Shown piece after piece: positions 1 to 7,776 of a stretch of DNA of 64,000 nt; the first letter of the stretch is position 1; the number at the start of each line of letters is the position of its first letter. Position numbers and translations under genes: made by a program. Origin of the DNA: JAEUMY01 sp033764435 (GTDB taxonomy: Bacteria > Pseudomonadota > Gammaproteobacteria > Burkholderiales > Usitatibacteraceae); contig JANRIX010000022.1 of the NCBI GenBank assembly GCA_033764435.1, positions 1-64,000 of the forward strand, read 5' to 3'. The notes under the pieces are model-generated. The model ran no database searches. It had not been told where the DNA came from and worked only from the letters and a program-made list of their open reading frames with translations.

Positions 1-534
1 TACATCCACCCCATCACCATTCTGGCCGGCCTGCCGTCTGCGGCGGTGGGTGCGCTGCTCACGCTGTTGGTGTTTGGCATGGATATTTCGATCATTGCCA
101 TCATCGGCATCCTCATGCTGATCGGCATCGTGAAGAAGAACGCGATCATGATGATCGACTTCGCGCTCGATGCGCAGCGAACGCGCAGCATGCCGCCCAC
201 CGAGGCCATCCGCACTGCCGCGCTCCTGCGTTTCCGGCCCATCATGATGACCACGCTGTGTGCGCTCATGGGTGCGTTGCCACTGGCACTGGGCATCGGC
301 GCGGGTGCGGAACTGCGCCAGCCGCTGGGTCTTGCGGTGGTTGGGGGATTGTTCTTCTCGCAGTTCATCACGCTCATCATCACGCCCACCATCTATCTCG
401 CGCTGGATCGCTTCTCCGGCAAGGGACCGCTGGAGTTCGACTCTGCGGCGGTCGAGGCGCAGCCCAATCTGCCGGTCCCGTCGAACGTGCATCCGCTGCC
501 GGTGGAGCGGGATGTAAAGTCGGGCGAGGATTGA
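1..534 (+). CDS. RND efflux transporter permease, C-terminal part
   Basis: This is the last 177 residues of an inner-membrane HAE1-type resistance-nodulation-division pump (AcrB/MdtC family); the 5' end lies outside the window. The visible part has several long hydrophobic segments separated by the conserved family motif GIVKKNAIMMIDFA (about residues 43-56 of the fragment) and the RFRPIMMTT stretch, both typical of the second transmembrane half of RND permeases. Such pumps exchange protons for drugs together with a periplasmic adaptor and an outer-membrane channel, neither of which is visible here. The polar tail after the last helix is short. The substrate cannot be inferred. Confidence 0.93.
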   Translation, partial: YIHPITILAGLPSAAVGALLTLLVFGMDISIIAIIGILMLIGIVKKNAIMMIDFALDAQRTRSMPPTEAIRTAALLRFRPIMMTTLCALMGALPLALGIGAGAELRQPLGLAVVGGLFFSQFITLIITPTIYLALDRFSGKGPLEFDSAAVEAQPNLPVPSNVHPLPVERDVKSGED

Positions 535-550
535 GTTGAAGAAGTAAGTT

Positions 551-590
551 CGTCGTTCCCGCGAGGTTACATAACCCCGCGGGAACGACG
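551..590. terminator. Strong hairpin after the RND gene
   Basis: A perfect 13-bp inverted repeat (551-563 and 578-590) with a 14-base loop starts 17 bases after the RND stop codon. No T-run follows, so it is either a Rho-dependent 3' end structure or an RNA-stabilising hairpin. The rest of the 538-670 gap holds one copy of the 12-bp palindrome and nothing else recognisable. Confidence 0.5.
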
Positions 591-647
591 ATCAGGTGCA
601 GCGCAATGACACCGTTCCGGTTCCTTGCTAGGCTCATGCAAAAATTC

Positions 648-659
648 GCGAATATTCGC
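648..659. repeat. Iterated palindrome GCGAATATTCGC (intergenic)
   Basis: Exact copy between two same-direction genes, 12 bases before the exonuclease start. The preceding bases ATTCGCGAAT add a further half-site, so the palindromic symmetry is compound here. Confidence 0.95.
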
Positions 660-670
660 ATGAGCCCACC

Positions 671-1447
671 ATGACCCCCATCCTCGTCTTCGATATCGAA
701 ACCATCCCCGACGTGCGCGGCCTGCGCAAGCTGCATGCGCTGGGTGACGAAGCTTCCGACGCCGCCGTGGCCGAGTTCGCCATGCAGCGCCGACGGCAGG
801 CAACGGGCAGCGATTTCCTGCCGCTGCAGCAGCATCGCGTGCTGGTCATTTCCTGCCTCTTGCGCACGGACGAAGGCGTGCGCGTCTTCTCGATCGGTGA
901 CGGCAAGGACGACGAGGGCCACACCATCCAGCGCTTCTTCGACGGCATCGAGCGCTACACCCCCACGCTCGTGAGCTGGAATGGCGGCGGCTTTGATCTG
1001 CCCGTGCTGCACTATCGCGGGCTCATCCACGGCGTCACCGCGCCGCGCTACTGGGATCAGGGCGAGGACGATCGCGACTTCAAGTGGAACAACTACATCA
1101 GCCGCTATCACTCACGCCACACCGACCTCATGGATCTGCTGGCGCTGTTCCAGCCGCGTGCCAACGCCCCGCTGGACGAGATCGCCCAACTTTGCGGCTT
1201 CCCCGGCAAGCTGGGCATGGATGGCAGCCAGGTGTGGCAGGCGTTCCTTGACGGCGGCATCGCGAATATTCGCAACTATTGCGAGACCGACGTGATGAAC
1301 ACCTATCTCGTGTTCCTCAAGTTCCAGCTCATGCGCGGTGTGCACAACAAGGCGCAGCATGAATCGGAGATCCAGTTTCTGAAGGACTTCCTGAAGGCGC
1401 AGGAGGGGGCGCATTGGAAGGAGTTTTTGGAAGCGTGGGGGAAGTGA
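671..1447 (+). CDS. PolB-like 3'-5' exonuclease domain protein
   Basis: A 258-residue stand-alone DEDD-type exonuclease resembling the proofreading domain of family-B DNA polymerases (predicted PolB-like 3'-5' exonuclease family). Motif Exo I is FDIET at residues 7-11, Exo II is SWNGGGFDLP near residue 105, and the Exo III-like YCETDVMNTY is near residue 203, which supplies the acidic metal ligands. Family members are presumed single-strand DNA exonucleases, but their physiological role is poorly defined. The 12-bp palindrome encodes ANIR just before Exo III. The ATG at 671 is chosen because it starts directly at the conserved N-terminal strand. Confidence 0.9.
   Translation: MTPILVFDIETIPDVRGLRKLHALGDEASDAAVAEFAMQRRRQATGSDFLPLQQHRVLVISCLLRTDEGVRVFSIGDGKDDEGHTIQRFFDGIERYTPTLVSWNGGGFDLPVLHYRGLIHGVTAPRYWDQGEDDRDFKWNNYISRYHSRHTDLMDLLALFQPRANAPLDEIAQLCGFPGKLGMDGSQVWQAFLDGGIANIRNYCETDVMNTYLVFLKFQLMRGVHNKAQHESEIQFLKDFLKAQEGAHWKEFLEAWGK
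1262..1273. repeat. Iterated palindrome (coding, ANIR)
   Basis: Exact GCGAATATTCGC inside the exonuclease gene, read as Ala-Asn-Ile-Arg immediately before the third catalytic motif. Confidence 0.95.
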
Positions 1448-1492
1448 GCATCTCAGCGATGTTTAGGTTCACTCAAAGCACGGGAGGATTCT

Positions 1493-1954
1493 TTGGACGA
1501 AAGATCTAAGCAGAAAATTTCTGAGGCGCTCTCTATCGCCATGGAGTTCGAGAAGAAGAAGGTGGACTCAATGCTTCATCAGTTGGATGCCAATCAGAAG
1601 CGATTAGCGACATTCCTTCGGCCGCTCACAGAAGCATTTGAAGCGGTTGCGGCTGACTTGAAAAATGAGCCCGGCCTCAGTTCAGCGGTTGATCTCGAGT
1701 CAGGAGCGGCAGAAATCTCAATTGTTTCAGCGAGTTCGAAGTCGAAAATCTACGTTTATCCTTCAGCGGTCTACGCGCACTCGCACACATACGTGTTTGA
1801 GATTCACGAGGAATCGGAGATGTTCGCAACGTCAAGTTCAACAAAAAGAAAGTTGGAGTTCGATAGTTCTGAAGAGGCTATTGAATGGCTGATTCGCCGA
1901 ACATCTGAACTCGTCATGTACGAGCGCGCATTGCGTGAGCGCATTTCGGATTGA
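1493..1954 (+). CDS. Hypothetical protein, AT-richer orphan
   Basis: A 153-residue protein of unknown function with no family I recognise. The N-terminal 55 residues are charged and probably helical (EFEKKK, then LHQLDANQKR), and the middle is beta-rich. The start is a TTG at 1493 with the strong ribosome site GGGAGG at 1482-1487. Base composition and codon choice are visibly less G+C-rich than in the flanking genes, which suggests recent acquisition. It is followed by a second orphan in the same direction. Both proteins begin with a DERSK peptide, so the two may be distantly related or share an N-terminal feature. Confidence 0.75.
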   Translation: MDERSKQKISEALSIAMEFEKKKVDSMLHQLDANQKRLATFLRPLTEAFEAVAADLKNEPGLSSAVDLESGAAEISIVSASSKSKIYVYPSAVYAHSHTYVFEIHEESEMFATSSSTKRKLEFDSSEEAIEWLIRRTSELVMYERALRERISD

Positions 1955-1991
1955 TCTCAGTCGCCCATGAAGCTTATATCTGGAGCAATTG

Positions 1992-2291
1992 ATGTCCATC
2001 GATGAAAGGTCGAAGAAAGTCGTAGCGGCTTTTCAGCGATATGTTCGAGAGCATGATGAATCTCTTATCTCCACTTTTTCCAACGAAGAGTTAGTGCGCA
2101 CAATTCAGCAGTTGGGATGGCGGGACAAGTCCGCTGGATTCCGACTTGCAATCGAAAACCGGATAAATCAGCTAAAGGAAGACGAGTCGAAGCGCGAAGA
2201 AGGCAAGGTAAGAGCATGGAACATATTTACTGGATTGCTGGTGGCAGTTGTTGCGGGCGCAATATTGCTGGTGCTATCAAAGCAACTCTGA
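1992..2291 (+). CDS. Small hypothetical protein with C-terminal membrane anchor
   Basis: A 99-residue protein with a charged N-terminal region (MSIDERSKKVV) and a single hydrophobic segment at the extreme C-terminus (WNIFTGLLVAVVAGAILLVL), which suggests a tail-anchored inner-membrane protein facing the cytoplasm. The ATG at 1992 is preferred over the overlapping TTG at 1989 because GGAG at 1982-1985 is well spaced from it. It lies 37 bases after the preceding orphan gene, shares its lower G+C content, and probably forms an operon with it. No function can be assigned. Confidence 0.7.
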   Translation: MSIDERSKKVVAAFQRYVREHDESLISTFSNEELVRTIQQLGWRDKSAGFRLAIENRINQLKEDESKREEGKVRAWNIFTGLLVAVVAGAILLVLSKQL

Positions 2292-2307
2292 TCGAATTTC
2301 ATTGGTG

Positions 2308-3477
2308 TTAGACCACAAATGATTGCCGCTTGAAGGGACTACTCCCCTCCAACTCATCCAGCCTCTCCTCAATCCCACCCGTCTCCCGCCGCAAGTAATC
2401 CTCCACCGCCTTCGCAAACTGCGGCTGCTTCAGCCAATGCGCTGACCAGGTCTTGACTGGCAGAAACCCGCGCGCCAGCTTGTGCGCGCCTTGCGCGCCG
2501 CCTTCAAAGAGTTGGATATTCCGCTCGATGCAGAACGCGATGGCCTGGTAGTAGCAGGTGCCGAAGTGCAGGCCGCTCACGAAGTCCGTGGCGCCCCAGT
2601 AGCGGCCGTAGAGCGTGTGCGCGTTGAAGAGGTTCAGCGCGGCGCAGATGCGTTGACCATCGCGCCACCCGACAACCATGAGCAGGTTGTCCGGCATGCG
2701 CTCGGCGATGGCGGTGAAGAAATCACGGTTCAAGTAGGGCGTGGAACGGTGTTCGCGATAGGTCTTCACGTAGCAGGCGTGGAAGAAATCCCAGTCTTCC
2801 TCGCGAATATTCGCACCGACGAGGTGCTGAAACGTCACCCCGGCCTCGCCCACCTTGCGCCGCTCCTGCTTGATGCGCTTGCGCTTGTCGTGACTCATGG
2901 CGGCGAGGTAGTCGTCGAACGACTTGAACCCCGCATTGCGCCAGTGGAACTGGATGGTCGTCCGGCGCATGAGGCCTTCGGCCTGCATGAGGTCGATCTC
3001 GGCATCGGGTGGGAAGAGAATGTGCAGCGACGACACCTCGCTTGACCGCGCGGCGTTGACGGCGAGCTCCAGCAACTGCAGGCGGTCTGCGTCGTTCGTG
3101 GCCATGAGCCGCGAGCCGGTGCAGGGCGTGAAGGGCACGGCAGACAGGAGCTTGGGGAAGTAGTGCAGGCCGGACCGTTCATAGGCGTCGGCCCAGGCCC
3201 AATCGAAGACATACTCGCCGTAGGAATGCAGCTTGACGTACAGCGGCATGGCGGCGACGAGCTTGCTCTCGCGCCAGAGCGTCAGGTACTGCGGTATCCA
3301 ACCCGACTCGGCGCTGGCGCAGCCGGTCTCGTGCAGGCTGGAGAGCCAGGCGTGGCAGAGCGTCGGGTTGCCGTCGGTGAGCGCATCCCAGTCTGCGGCG
3401 GGAATGTCGGCAAGACTGTCGAGAATTTTGGGTTCGGCGGGTGCCGGAGCCGGTGGGTGGGGGGCTGGCGAGGACAT
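2308..3477 (-). CDS. FemAB/GNAT-like acyltransferase (COG3146 family)
   Basis: A 389-residue member of the COG3146 family, annotated elsewhere as peptidogalycan biosynthesis/recognition proteins with a double GNAT fold. Recognisable stretches include HDKRKRIKQERRKV (near residue 200), TYREHRSTPYL and FEGGAQGAHKLARGF near the C-terminus. The substrate is not established for the family; transfer of an acyl or aminoacyl group is inferred from the fold. An upstream ATG at 3498 is in frame, but the start at 3477 (MSSPAPHPP) fits relatives better. One palindrome copy encodes ANIR near residue 222. The gene converges with the membrane-anchored orphan, leaving 16 bases between stops. Confidence 0.85.
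   Translation of the reverse strand: MSSPAPHPPAPAPAEPKILDSLADIPAADWDALTDGNPTLCHAWLSSLHETGCASAESGWIPQYLTLWRESKLVAAMPLYVKLHSYGEYVFDWAWADAYERSGLHYFPKLLSAVPFTPCTGSRLMATNDADRLQLLELAVNAARSSEVSSLHILFPPDAEIDLMQAEGLMRRTTIQFHWRNAGFKSFDDYLAAMSHDKRKRIKQERRKVGEAGVTFQHLVGANIREEDWDFFHACYVKTYREHRSTPYLNRDFFTAIAERMPDNLLMVVGWRDGQRICAALNLFNAHTLYGRYWGATDFVSGLHFGTCYYQAIAFCIERNIQLFEGGAQGAHKLARGFLPVKTWSAHWLKQPQFAKAVEDYLRRETGGIEERLDELEGSSPFKRQSFVV
2803..2814. repeat. Iterated palindrome (coding, ANIR)
   Basis: Exact copy inside the COG3146 gene, read on the minus strand as Ala-Asn-Ile-Arg. Confidence 0.95.
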
Positions 3478-3518
3478 GGTTGATCGCAAGGGTAGCAAGT
3501 CAGACCCGCTCCCGCGTC

Positions 3519-3524
3519 TATAAT
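3519..3524 (+). promoter_or_regulatory. Possible -10 box for nadE
   Basis: A consensus TATAAT stands 78 bases before the nadE start codon in the divergent gap. No convincing -35 hexamer is seen, so this is tentative. Confidence 0.4.
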
Positions 3525-3544
3525 TTCACTTTGCTGCAAGCATT

Positions 3545-3556
3545 GCGAATATTCGC
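3545..3556. repeat. Iterated palindrome (intergenic, divergent promoter region)
   Basis: Exact copy with the extended left flank CATT, lying about 20 bases downstream of the putative nadE -10 box and therefore probably inside the nadE 5' leader. Confidence 0.95.
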
Positions 3557-3601
3557 ACCGACTTCCTGCCCCCAGCCTCGCCATCCGCCCTGTCTCCCAC
3601 C

Positions 3602-5200
3602 ATGAAAATCGCCGTCGCCCAGATCAACACCACCGTCGGAGACTTCGCGGGCAACGCCAAACTCCTTGTTGACTGCATAGAAGTGGCTCGCGAAGAAGGA
3701 GCGACACTTTTTGTCGCCCCCGAGCTGGCGCTTTCCGGCTACCCTCCTGAGGACTTGCTTTATCGAGAGGATTTCTCCAAGCAGGCGCAGGCTGCGCTGG
3801 AGCAGGTCGCCACAGTCGCGCAGGGCATCACGGTCATTGTTGGCTACCCACGCTTAGAGAACGGCGCCCGCTATAACGCGGCTGCGCTGTGCCGAGGCGG
3901 CAAAGTGGTGGACATCTACGACAAGCAGAAATTGCCAAACTACCGCGTCTTCGACGAGAAGCGCTACTTCGAAGCCGGCCATGTGCCGCTAGTGTTCGAG
4001 CATGAAGGGCGCCGCGTTAGCGTCACCATTTGCGAAGACCTGTGGTTCCCCGAACCGGCGGCGCAGGCCAAGGCGGCAGGGGCAGAGTTGCTTCTCTCAC
4101 TCAATGCGTCTCCATACCACCTGAACAAGCTAAACGAGCGCTACCAAGTCGCTCGCGACAGAGCGAGGGAAACGGGTCTACCAGTCCTATATGTCCACTG
4201 CGTCGGCGGCCAAGATGAGCTGGTGTTCGACGGCGCGTCGTTCGCTGTCGATGCGTCAGGCAATGTCACGTACCAATCCGCAAGCTTTCAGCAGCGCATT
4301 GACATAGTAGAGTTCGACGGGAAGACGGTGGATGGTGGCGTGGAACCGGAAGAGCTGCTTGAAGCTACAGTCTACAAAGCGCTGGTTACCGGGGTTCGCG
4401 ACTACGTGAACAAGAACGGCTTTCCCGGCGTGCTGCTGGGCCTTTCCGGCGGCATCGATTCGGCGCTGGTGCTGGCGCTGGTGGTGGATGCGCTGGGCAA
4501 GGACCGCGTGCATGCGGTGATGATGCCGTCTGATTACACCGCGAGCATCAGCGTGGAAGATGCGCGCGAGATGGTGAAGATCCTGGGCGTGAAATATAGC
4601 GAGATCGCCATCAAGCCGATGTTCGAGGCGTTCAAGGCATCGCTTGCGGAGAACTTCAAGGGCCGGGCCGAGGACACGACCGAAGAGAATCTTCAGTCAC
4701 GCATCCGCGGCACGCTGCTCATGGCCATGAGCAACAAGTTTGGCGACATCGTCATCACCACCGGCAACAAGAGCGAGATGGCCACGGGCTATGCCACGCT
4801 GTATGGCGACATGGCGGGCGGATTCGCGCTCTTGAAGGACATCAGCAAGATGCTGGTCTATCGTCTCTCCAACTATCGCAACACGCTGGGGCGGGTCATT
4901 CCGCAAAGGGTGATTGACCGTCCGCCATCCGCCGAGCTGCGCCCGGACCAGAAGGACCAGGACTCCCTGCCGCCGTACGACGTCCTCGATGCCATCATCG
5001 AGCGCTTCATGGAGCAGGACCAGAGCCCGGAAACCATCATCGCCGCCGGCTTCGATGCGGCCACGGTGCGCAAGGTGGTGCGGCTCATCCAGGTCAATGA
5101 ATACAAGCGCCGCCAGGCGCCGGTCGGCGTGCGCATCACGCCGCGTGGCTTTGGCAAGGACTGGCGCTATCCGATAACATCAAAGTACAAGCCTCAATAA
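3602..5200 (+). CDS. nadE: Glutamine-dependent NAD(+) synthetase
   Basis: A two-domain, 532-residue enzyme that amidates deamido-NAD with ATP, using ammonia released from glutamine. The N-terminal carbon-nitrogen hydrolase domain carries the Glu (APELALSGYPPEDLL), Lys (DKQKLPNYRVFDE) and Cys144 (TICEDLWFP) triad. The C-terminal ATP-pyrophosphatase domain carries SGGIDSA at about 282-288. Length and domain order are normal for the family. The first roughly 260 codons look less G+C-rich than the C-terminal half, with a visible change near 4400, so the gene may be a mosaic. The PII gene follows directly; PII control of glutamine-dependent NadE is documented in Azospirillum and Herbaspirillum. 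Confidence 0.97.
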   Translation: MKIAVAQINTTVGDFAGNAKLLVDCIEVAREEGATLFVAPELALSGYPPEDLLYREDFSKQAQAALEQVATVAQGITVIVGYPRLENGARYNAAALCRGGKVVDIYDKQKLPNYRVFDEKRYFEAGHVPLVFEHEGRRVSVTICEDLWFPEPAAQAKAAGAELLLSLNASPYHLNKLNERYQVARDRARETGLPVLYVHCVGGQDELVFDGASFAVDASGNVTYQSASFQQRIDIVEFDGKTVDGGVEPEELLEATVYKALVTGVRDYVNKNGFPGVLLGLSGGIDSALVLALVVDALGKDRVHAVMMPSDYTASISVEDAREMVKILGVKYSEIAIKPMFEAFKASLAENFKGRAEDTTEENLQSRIRGTLLMAMSNKFGDIVITTGNKSEMATGYATLYGDMAGGFALLKDISKMLVYRLSNYRNTLGRVIPQRVIDRPPSAELRPDQKDQDSLPPYDVLDAIIERFMEQDQSPETIIAAGFDAATVRKVVRLIQVNEYKRRQAPVGVRITPRGFGKDWRYPITSKYKPQ

Positions 5201-5240
5201 CTATGCGCCCGTTCACCACGATTTCCGCCCGGAGCCTGAG

Positions 5241-5579
5241 ATGAAAAAAATCGAAGCTGTCATCAAGCCGTTCAAGCTGGAGGAGGTGCGCGAGGCGCTC
5301 TCCGAGATCGGCGTGTCCGGCCTCACCGTCACGGAAGTGAAAGGCTTCGGCCGCCAGAAGGGCCACACCGAGCTTTACCGTGGCGCCGAATACACGGTCG
5401 ACTTCCTGCCCAAGGTGAAGGTGGAAGTGGTCATGCAGGACAACATGGTCGACAAGGCGGTCGATGCCATCATCCGCGCGGCGCGCACAGGCAAGATCGG
5501 CGACGGCAAGATTTTCGTGACCAACGTGGAACAGGTCATCCGCATCCGGACGGGTGAGACAAACGAGTCGGCAGTCTGA
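5241..5579 (+). CDS. glnB: Nitrogen regulatory protein PII
   Basis: A 112-residue PII signal-transduction protein. It has the N-terminal MKKIEAVIKPFKL, the T-loop with the uridylylation site Tyr51 (YRGAEYTVDF), the B-loop TGKIGDGKIF and the C-terminal RIRTGE. PII binds ATP/ADP and 2-oxoglutarate and signals nitrogen status to glutamine synthetase adenylyltransferase, NtrB, the ammonium channel and, in some proteobacteria, NadE. It sits 40 bases after nadE, a linkage that fits joint control of NAD synthesis by nitrogen. It could equally be named glnK; no amtB is visible. The last codons overlap the first copy of an 18-base direct repeat. Confidence 0.95.
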   Translation: MKKIEAVIKPFKLEEVREALSEIGVSGLTVTEVKGFGRQKGHTELYRGAEYTVDFLPKVKVEVVMQDNMVDKAVDAIIRAARTGKIGDGKIFVTNVEQVIRIRTGETNESAV

Positions 5580-5608
5580 AGCTGCCTTCGAACGAGTCGG
5601 CAGTCTGA
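5562..5608. repeat. 18-bp direct repeat at the end of glnB
   Basis: AACGAGTCGGCAGTCTGA occurs at 5562-5579, covering the last codons and stop of glnB, and again at 5591-5608 just downstream, with an 11-base spacer. It looks like a local 29-bp duplication. Confidence 0.85.
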
Positions 5609-5719
5609 TGCCGGCACTTAATGCCCCAAAAGGCATGATTTTTGGCGGTTTTTGCCTCGAATGTGGTAATTTACCCGCCATGAGCCCGGACACGCCGGAC
5701 CAGAAGAGGGGATAACAAC

Positions 5720-5857
5720 ATGTTGTTGGCGGCTTTCTACGTATTTTCCATCCTGTGCATCGTGCTTTACTACACCGGGCATCTGAAGCGCTGGAACTGT
5801 GAGTGGATTCTGATCGTGCTGGCGGTAGCTGTGTTCCCGGCGGTCTTGTTCCTTTGA
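5720..5857 (+). CDS. 45-residue small membrane protein
   Basis: A short gene encoding 45 residues, mostly two hydrophobic segments (LLAAFYVFSILCIVLYY, then ILIVLAVAVFPAVLFL) joined by a polar turn HLKRWNCEW. The purine-rich stretch AGAGGGG at 5704-5710 is correctly spaced before the ATG at 5720. A strong terminator follows 46 bases after the stop. The start signal, hydrophobic pattern and terminator support a real small membrane protein. I recognise no family and assign no function. Confidence 0.65.
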   Translation: MLLAAFYVFSILCIVLYYTGHLKRWNCEWILIVLAVAVFPAVLFL

Positions 5858-5903
5858 CGCCGAGTTTCACCAGCGAACCAGGTAACTGAGTTCGCACCAA
5901 TGA

Positions 5904-5929
5904 AAAACCCGCCTTTCGGCGGGTTTTTT
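5904..5929. terminator. Rho-independent terminator
   Basis: Ten-bp stem AAAACCCGCC (5904-5913) and GGCGGGTTTT (918-927 of the same block) with a TTTC loop and a T-run on each strand. It can serve both the glnB/small-protein transcript and the convergent YCII-domain gene. Confidence 0.9.
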
Positions 5930-5951
5930 GTTTTCAAGCTGTCACGGTTGA

Positions 5952-6653
5952 TCAGGGGAAGATTCCCGTCGGAACAGTCCAGTAGAACGTTTCCAGCTTC
6001 AGCCGGCCCGCCTTCACGGCGGGATCGTCCGCAGCCAGCGCCTGGGCGGCTTCGAGCGAATCGAGCTTGAACAGGAACACGCCGCGTCGGGCGCCGCCAC
6101 CGGCAAACGGGCCGGCGATGGCGAGCTTTCCGGCCTCGTGCATCGTGTTGATGTGGGCCATGTGCCCGGCTTGTATGGTCTTGATCTCTTCCGGCGTATG
6201 TCCGGTGGCGGGGCCAGCGACAAGCATGCCAAACACGTAGCGAGTTTCCTTTTCCACCTTGGTGATGGGCTTGATGAAGGCGCGTGCGGCGAACCAGGTC
6301 AGCGGCTCTGGCTTCAGCTTGCCGGCCTTCACCAGCGGCAGCTCGGCAATGATGGCGGCCGCCTCCTCGGGCTTTTCGGTCTTCACCAGCACGAGGCCGC
6401 GCAGATTGCCGGCCTCGGTTACCGGGCCGGCGGCGGCGATCTTGCCGGACTCCAGGAGGCTGCGGAGCGCGTCGGCCTGCGCCTTCGCTTCTGCGTCCGT
6501 GGGGGCTTCGCCCTGTGCGTTGAGCAGGGTGAGCTGCATGCGGCCCATGTCGTATTCCGGCTTCATCTGCGCCTGCGCGCTGAATACGCAGAGCGTGCAC
6601 AGCGTGCATAGGGTGCGTAGCGCCAGCATCCACATACGAATATTCGCAATCAT
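5952..6653 (-). CDS. Secreted protein with two YCII-related domains
   Basis: A 233-residue protein with an N-terminal signal peptide (LRTLCTLCTLCVFSAQAQ, cleavage near residue 29) followed by two tandem YCII-like ferredoxin-fold domains (about 35-130 and 130-228). Each contains a G(K)LAIAGP or GKIAAAGP turn followed by RGVFLFK or RGLVLVK. YCII domains are mostly uncharacterised small enzymes or binding modules; periplasmic versions are often hypothetical. A one-mismatch palindrome (6636-6647) encodes ANIR at residues 3-6 of the signal peptide. An internal ATG at 6632 is an alternative start that would avoid that stretch. Confidence 0.8.
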   Translation of the reverse strand: MIANIRMWMLALRTLCTLCTLCVFSAQAQMKPEYDMGRMQLTLLNAQGEAPTDAEAKAQADALRSLLESGKIAAAGPVTEAGNLRGLVLVKTEKPEEAAAIIAELPLVKAGKLKPEPLTWFAARAFIKPITKVEKETRYVFGMLVAGPATGHTPEEIKTIQAGHMAHINTMHEAGKLAIAGPFAGGGARRGVFLFKLDSLEAAQALAADDPAVKAGRLKLETFYWTVPTGIFP

Positions 6654-6677
6654 GTCTTCTCCCCGAATTGAGTTGTT

Positions 6678-7247
6678 TCAGCCGGCCTGGTCATAGGCAG
6701 CCTTCAGCCAACCCACCAGCTCCGCGTTGATGTCCTTCGCATTCTCGACGCGCACGCGATGCGACACCATGGCGTTGAAGCTGCCCGAGGCTTCGAGTTT
6801 CCCTGTGGGCGCAACACCTTTGAGGTTGATGCCTACATCCAGCCGTGTCGCGGTCGAAGGCTGGATGAGCGCGAACTGCTTCTTGCGGCGGAGGCTCACA
6901 TAGGTCTTCTTGGGCGAAAACTCGATATCGCCGCCGAACTTGGCGATCCGCTTCGCGAGGTCATCGTAGAGCGGCTTCAGCGCAGCCTTGGCGCCCGCGT
7001 ATTGCGCACCCAGCAGGTCATTGCCTGCCGGCGCCTCCGCGCCGAATTCGCCGCGCGCCGTCATGGCGATGAGGTTGGCATTGCCGTGGCCGATGCCGTG
7101 TTCCTCCTTCAGCCATTTCACCATTTCGCCGTGCTTCTCGAATTTCTGCGCCTTCACCAGCTTGGCCCACTGCTCGACGGATTTGCCGGTGCTGGTCTGG
7201 ATGTTCTTGATCTGGGTTTCGACTGCCTTGTCGATTGCGGTTGCCAT
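6678..7247 (-). CDS. DUF4287/DUF5655 domain protein
   Basis: A 189-residue soluble protein starting MATAIDKAVE. The N-terminal half (MVKWLKEEHGIGHGNANLI) matches DUF4287-type helical domains. The C-terminal half (IEFSPKKTYVSLRRKKQFA, then RLDVGINLKG) matches DUF5655, a predicted transport or stress-linked domain without a tested function. The ATG at 7247 is chosen over an upstream in-frame start at 7283 because GGAGAC lies just ahead of it. It is 10 bases downstream of the SRPBCC gene and belongs to the ArsR-led operon. Confidence 0.82.
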   Translation of the reverse strand: MATAIDKAVETQIKNIQTSTGKSVEQWAKLVKAQKFEKHGEMVKWLKEEHGIGHGNANLIAMTARGEFGAEAPAGNDLLGAQYAGAKAALKPLYDDLAKRIAKFGGDIEFSPKKTYVSLRRKKQFALIQPSTATRLDVGINLKGVAPTGKLEASGSFNAMVSHRVRVENAKDINAELVGWLKAAYDQAG

Positions 7248-7257
7248 GATCGTCTCC

Positions 7258-7776
7258 TTACTTGAGCGGCCAATTGTCAACATGCGTCTTCTTCGGCAGC
7301 ACGAATTCCAGCTTGCCGAAGAGCCAGTACATGAGGCGGGTGGAGAAGGGCGGCTGGCCGTTCTCGACGATGGCCTTGATGTTGTTCACCATGAACGTGC
7401 CCCCGCGCATCATCTCCTTCTCCGTGTTGGTGCCGGGCGGGATGTCGTATACCGTCAAGGTCAGCTCCACGCCACCATCTTTCTCGAGAAGGTCATAGAC
7501 CACGCGGGTGAAGGGATCGTCGTACTGGGTGAAGCGATGGGTATGGGCGAAGCGGCGCGGCGGGTCATATTCCGTGACTTCACCGATCACCATGGCGCAT
7601 TTGTTCGAGATGGTGCGCATCTGCATCTTCACGCCTTTGGCGATCTGCGCCGACGTATGCATCACCGCGTTGAAAATGCCCTGAAGCGGCACGCCGACCG
7701 TTGCGACCTCTCGCCAGACATCCTCAATTCGGCCGCGGATGAATACCTTGAAGATCGCCTTGTTCTCTTCGCTCAT
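7258..7776 (-). CDS. SRPBCC (START/AHSA1-like) domain protein
   Basis: A 172-residue protein of the SRPBCC superfamily, which forms a deep hydrophobic ligand pocket. The pattern VFIRGRIEDVWREV at the N-terminus, VTEYDPPRRFAHTH in the middle and VELTLTVYDIPPG fits AHSA1-type members. These are commonly encoded next to ArsR-type repressors, as here, where the first 53 bases overlap the end of the arsR-like gene. The ligand is unknown. Translational coupling with the regulator is likely. Confidence 0.85.
   Translation of the reverse strand: MSEENKAIFKVFIRGRIEDVWREVATVGVPLQGIFNAVMHTSAQIAKGVKMQMRTISNKCAMVIGEVTEYDPPRRFAHTHRFTQYDDPFTRVVYDLLEKDGGVELTLTVYDIPPGTNTEKEMMRGGTFMVNNIKAIVENGQPPFSTRLMYWLFGKLEFVLPKKTHVDNWPLK

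Noticed and set aside
2295..2310. GTTAGAC after the orphan genes, resembling an integron attC core
   Set aside because: No matching RYYYAAC partner or attC hairpin lies in the short space before it, and the bases are part of the next gene's stop region.
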